Below are positions 19,356 through 20,309 of a stretch of DNA of 20,309 bases, piece after piece (within the stretch, counting starts at the first letter, position 1; every line of letters starts with the position of its first letter). A model generated the notes under the pieces. That model searched no databases. It was not told the origin of the DNA and was given only the letters and a program-made list of their open reading frames with translations. Source of the stretch: Guillardia theta CCMP2712 (Eukaryota; Cryptophyceae; Pyrenomonadales; Geminigeraceae); NCBI RefSeq assembly GCF_000315625.1, contig NW_005434596.1, positions 67,005 to 87,313 of the forward strand, written 5' to 3'. The position numbers and the translations under genes were made by a program.

Positions 19356-20309
19356 GAGAGGAGAGGAGAGGAGAGTAGAGTAGAGTAGAGTAGAGTAGAG
19401 TAGAGTAGAGTAGAGTAGAGTAGAGTAGAGTAGAGTAGAGTAGAGTAGAGCAGAGCAGAGCAGAGCAGAGCAGAGCAGAGCAGAGCAGAGCAGAGCAGAG
19501 CAGAGCAGAGCAGAGCAGAGCAGAGCAGAGCAGAGCAGAGCAGAGCAGAGCAGAGCAGAGCAGAGCAGAGCAGAGCAGAGCAGAGCAGAGCAGAGCAGAG
19601 CAGAGCAGAGCAGAGCAGAGCAGAGCAGAGCAGAGCAGAGCAGAGCAGAGCAGAGCAGAGCAGAGCAGAGCAGAGCAGAGCAGAGCAGAGCAGAGCAGAG
19701 CAGAGCAGAGCAGAGCAGAGCAGAGCAGAGCAGAGCAGAGCAGAGCAGAGCAGAGCAGAGCAGAGCAGAGCAGAGCAGATCAGAGCAGAGCAGAGCAGAG
19801 CAGAGCAGAGTAGAGCAGAGCAGAGCAGAGCAGAGCAGAGCAGAGCAGAGCAGAGCAGAGCAGAGCAGAGCAGAGCAGAGCAGAGCAGAGCAGAGCAGAG
19901 CAGAGCAGAGCAGAGCAGAGCAGAGCAGAGCAGAGCAGAGCAGAGCAGAGCAGAGCAGAGCAGAGCAGAGCAGAGCAGAGCAGAGCAGAGCAGAGCAGAG
20001 CAGAGCAGAGCAGAGCAGAGCAGAGCAGAGCAGAGCAGAGCAGAGCAGAGCAGAGCAGAGCAGAGCAGAGCAGAGCAGAGCAGAGCAGAGCAGAGCAGAG
20101 CAGAGCAGAGCAGAGCAGAGCAGAGCAGAGCAGAGCAGAGCAGAGCAGAGCAGAGCAGAGCAGAGCAGAGCAGAGCAGAGCAGAGCAGAGCAGAGCAGAG
20201 CAGAGCAGAGCAGAGCAGAGCAGAGCAGAGCAGAGCAGAGCAGAGCAGAGCAGAGCAGAGCAGAGCAGAGCAGAGCAGAGCAGAGCAGAGCAGAGCAGAG
20301 CAGAGCAGA
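19356..20309. repeat. Pentanucleotide satellite: GAGAG x4, TAGAG x15, CAGAG about 172 copies, running off the window
   Basis: In register units of five bases fill the last 954 bp: GAGAG at 19356-19375, TAGAG at 19376-19450, CAGAG from 19451 to the edge. Only two exceptions were seen in the CAGAG block: CAGAT at 19776-19780 and TAGAG at 19811-19815. The unit has no stop in any frame, so coding tests are meaningless here. It may mark a long satellite or subtelomeric block, or the edge of an assembled contig. Confidence 0.97.

Noticed and set aside
19356-20309. Telomere
   Set aside because: The unit (CAGAG) is unlike TTAGGG or TTTAGGG types, and it begins with graded point variants as satellites do.
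1-20309. Bacterial or phage origin of the window
   Set aside because: Dozens of phase-consistent GT...AG introns, a branch-like TACTAAT near 18340 and eukaryotic domain types exclude it.

Overview
The window looks like nuclear DNA of a eukaryotic microalga. A cryptophyte of the Guillardia type is my best guess, by inference. The reasons are very dense spliceosomal introns of about 35-70 bp with GT...AG ends, a CYP97-type carotenoid-hydroxylase P450 whose N-terminus is a signal peptide followed by a Phe at the predicted cleavage point (the 'ASAFAP' type of presequence of red-derived complex plastids), and abundant simple-sequence DNA. No tRNA, rRNA, CRISPR array or bacterial-style operon was seen. 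The genes are fragmented by introns, so I rebuilt them by hand from frame, splice-site and phase agreement. Every joint reported below keeps a single open frame unless stated otherwise.

Layout from left to right. (1) 1-5616, minus strand: the 5' 5.6 kb of one giant gene, open to the left edge of the window (1,856 codons seen, only one 48-bp intron). Inside it sits a 993-bp (331-codon) tandem repeat, 3.45 nearly identical copies at 995-4421. It is GC-rich and encodes Trp-bearing helices plus coiled coil. (2) 6294-8531, minus: a seven-exon, 639-residue CYP97B-like P450, apparently plastid targeted. (3) 8532-9618: a divergent intergenic region with a GC-rich, inverted-repeat-rich block. (4) 9619-12450, plus: about 24 exons encoding a TPR plus CS (PIH1-type) Hsp90 co-chaperone-like protein of about 558 residues. 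(5) 12580-13045, minus: a three-exon gene for a 115-residue protein with a signal-peptide-like N-terminus and no recognised family. (6) 13046-13979: microsatellite and purine-rich DNA. (7) 13980-18966, minus: a 24-exon gene for a 1,231-residue protein with a signal-like N-terminus, a basic NLS-like stretch, TPR-like repeats and a C-terminal HIRAN DNA-binding domain. (8) 19356-20309: a pentanucleotide satellite, (G/T/C)AGAG, running off the right edge.

The genes do not form an obvious pathway. The items most worth following are the in-frame 331-codon amplification inside the giant protein, the TPR-HIRAN protein with a possible endomembrane or periplastid targeting signal, and the TPR-CS(PIH1) fusion. 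Exon boundaries are manual predictions. Function beyond the named domains is inference.
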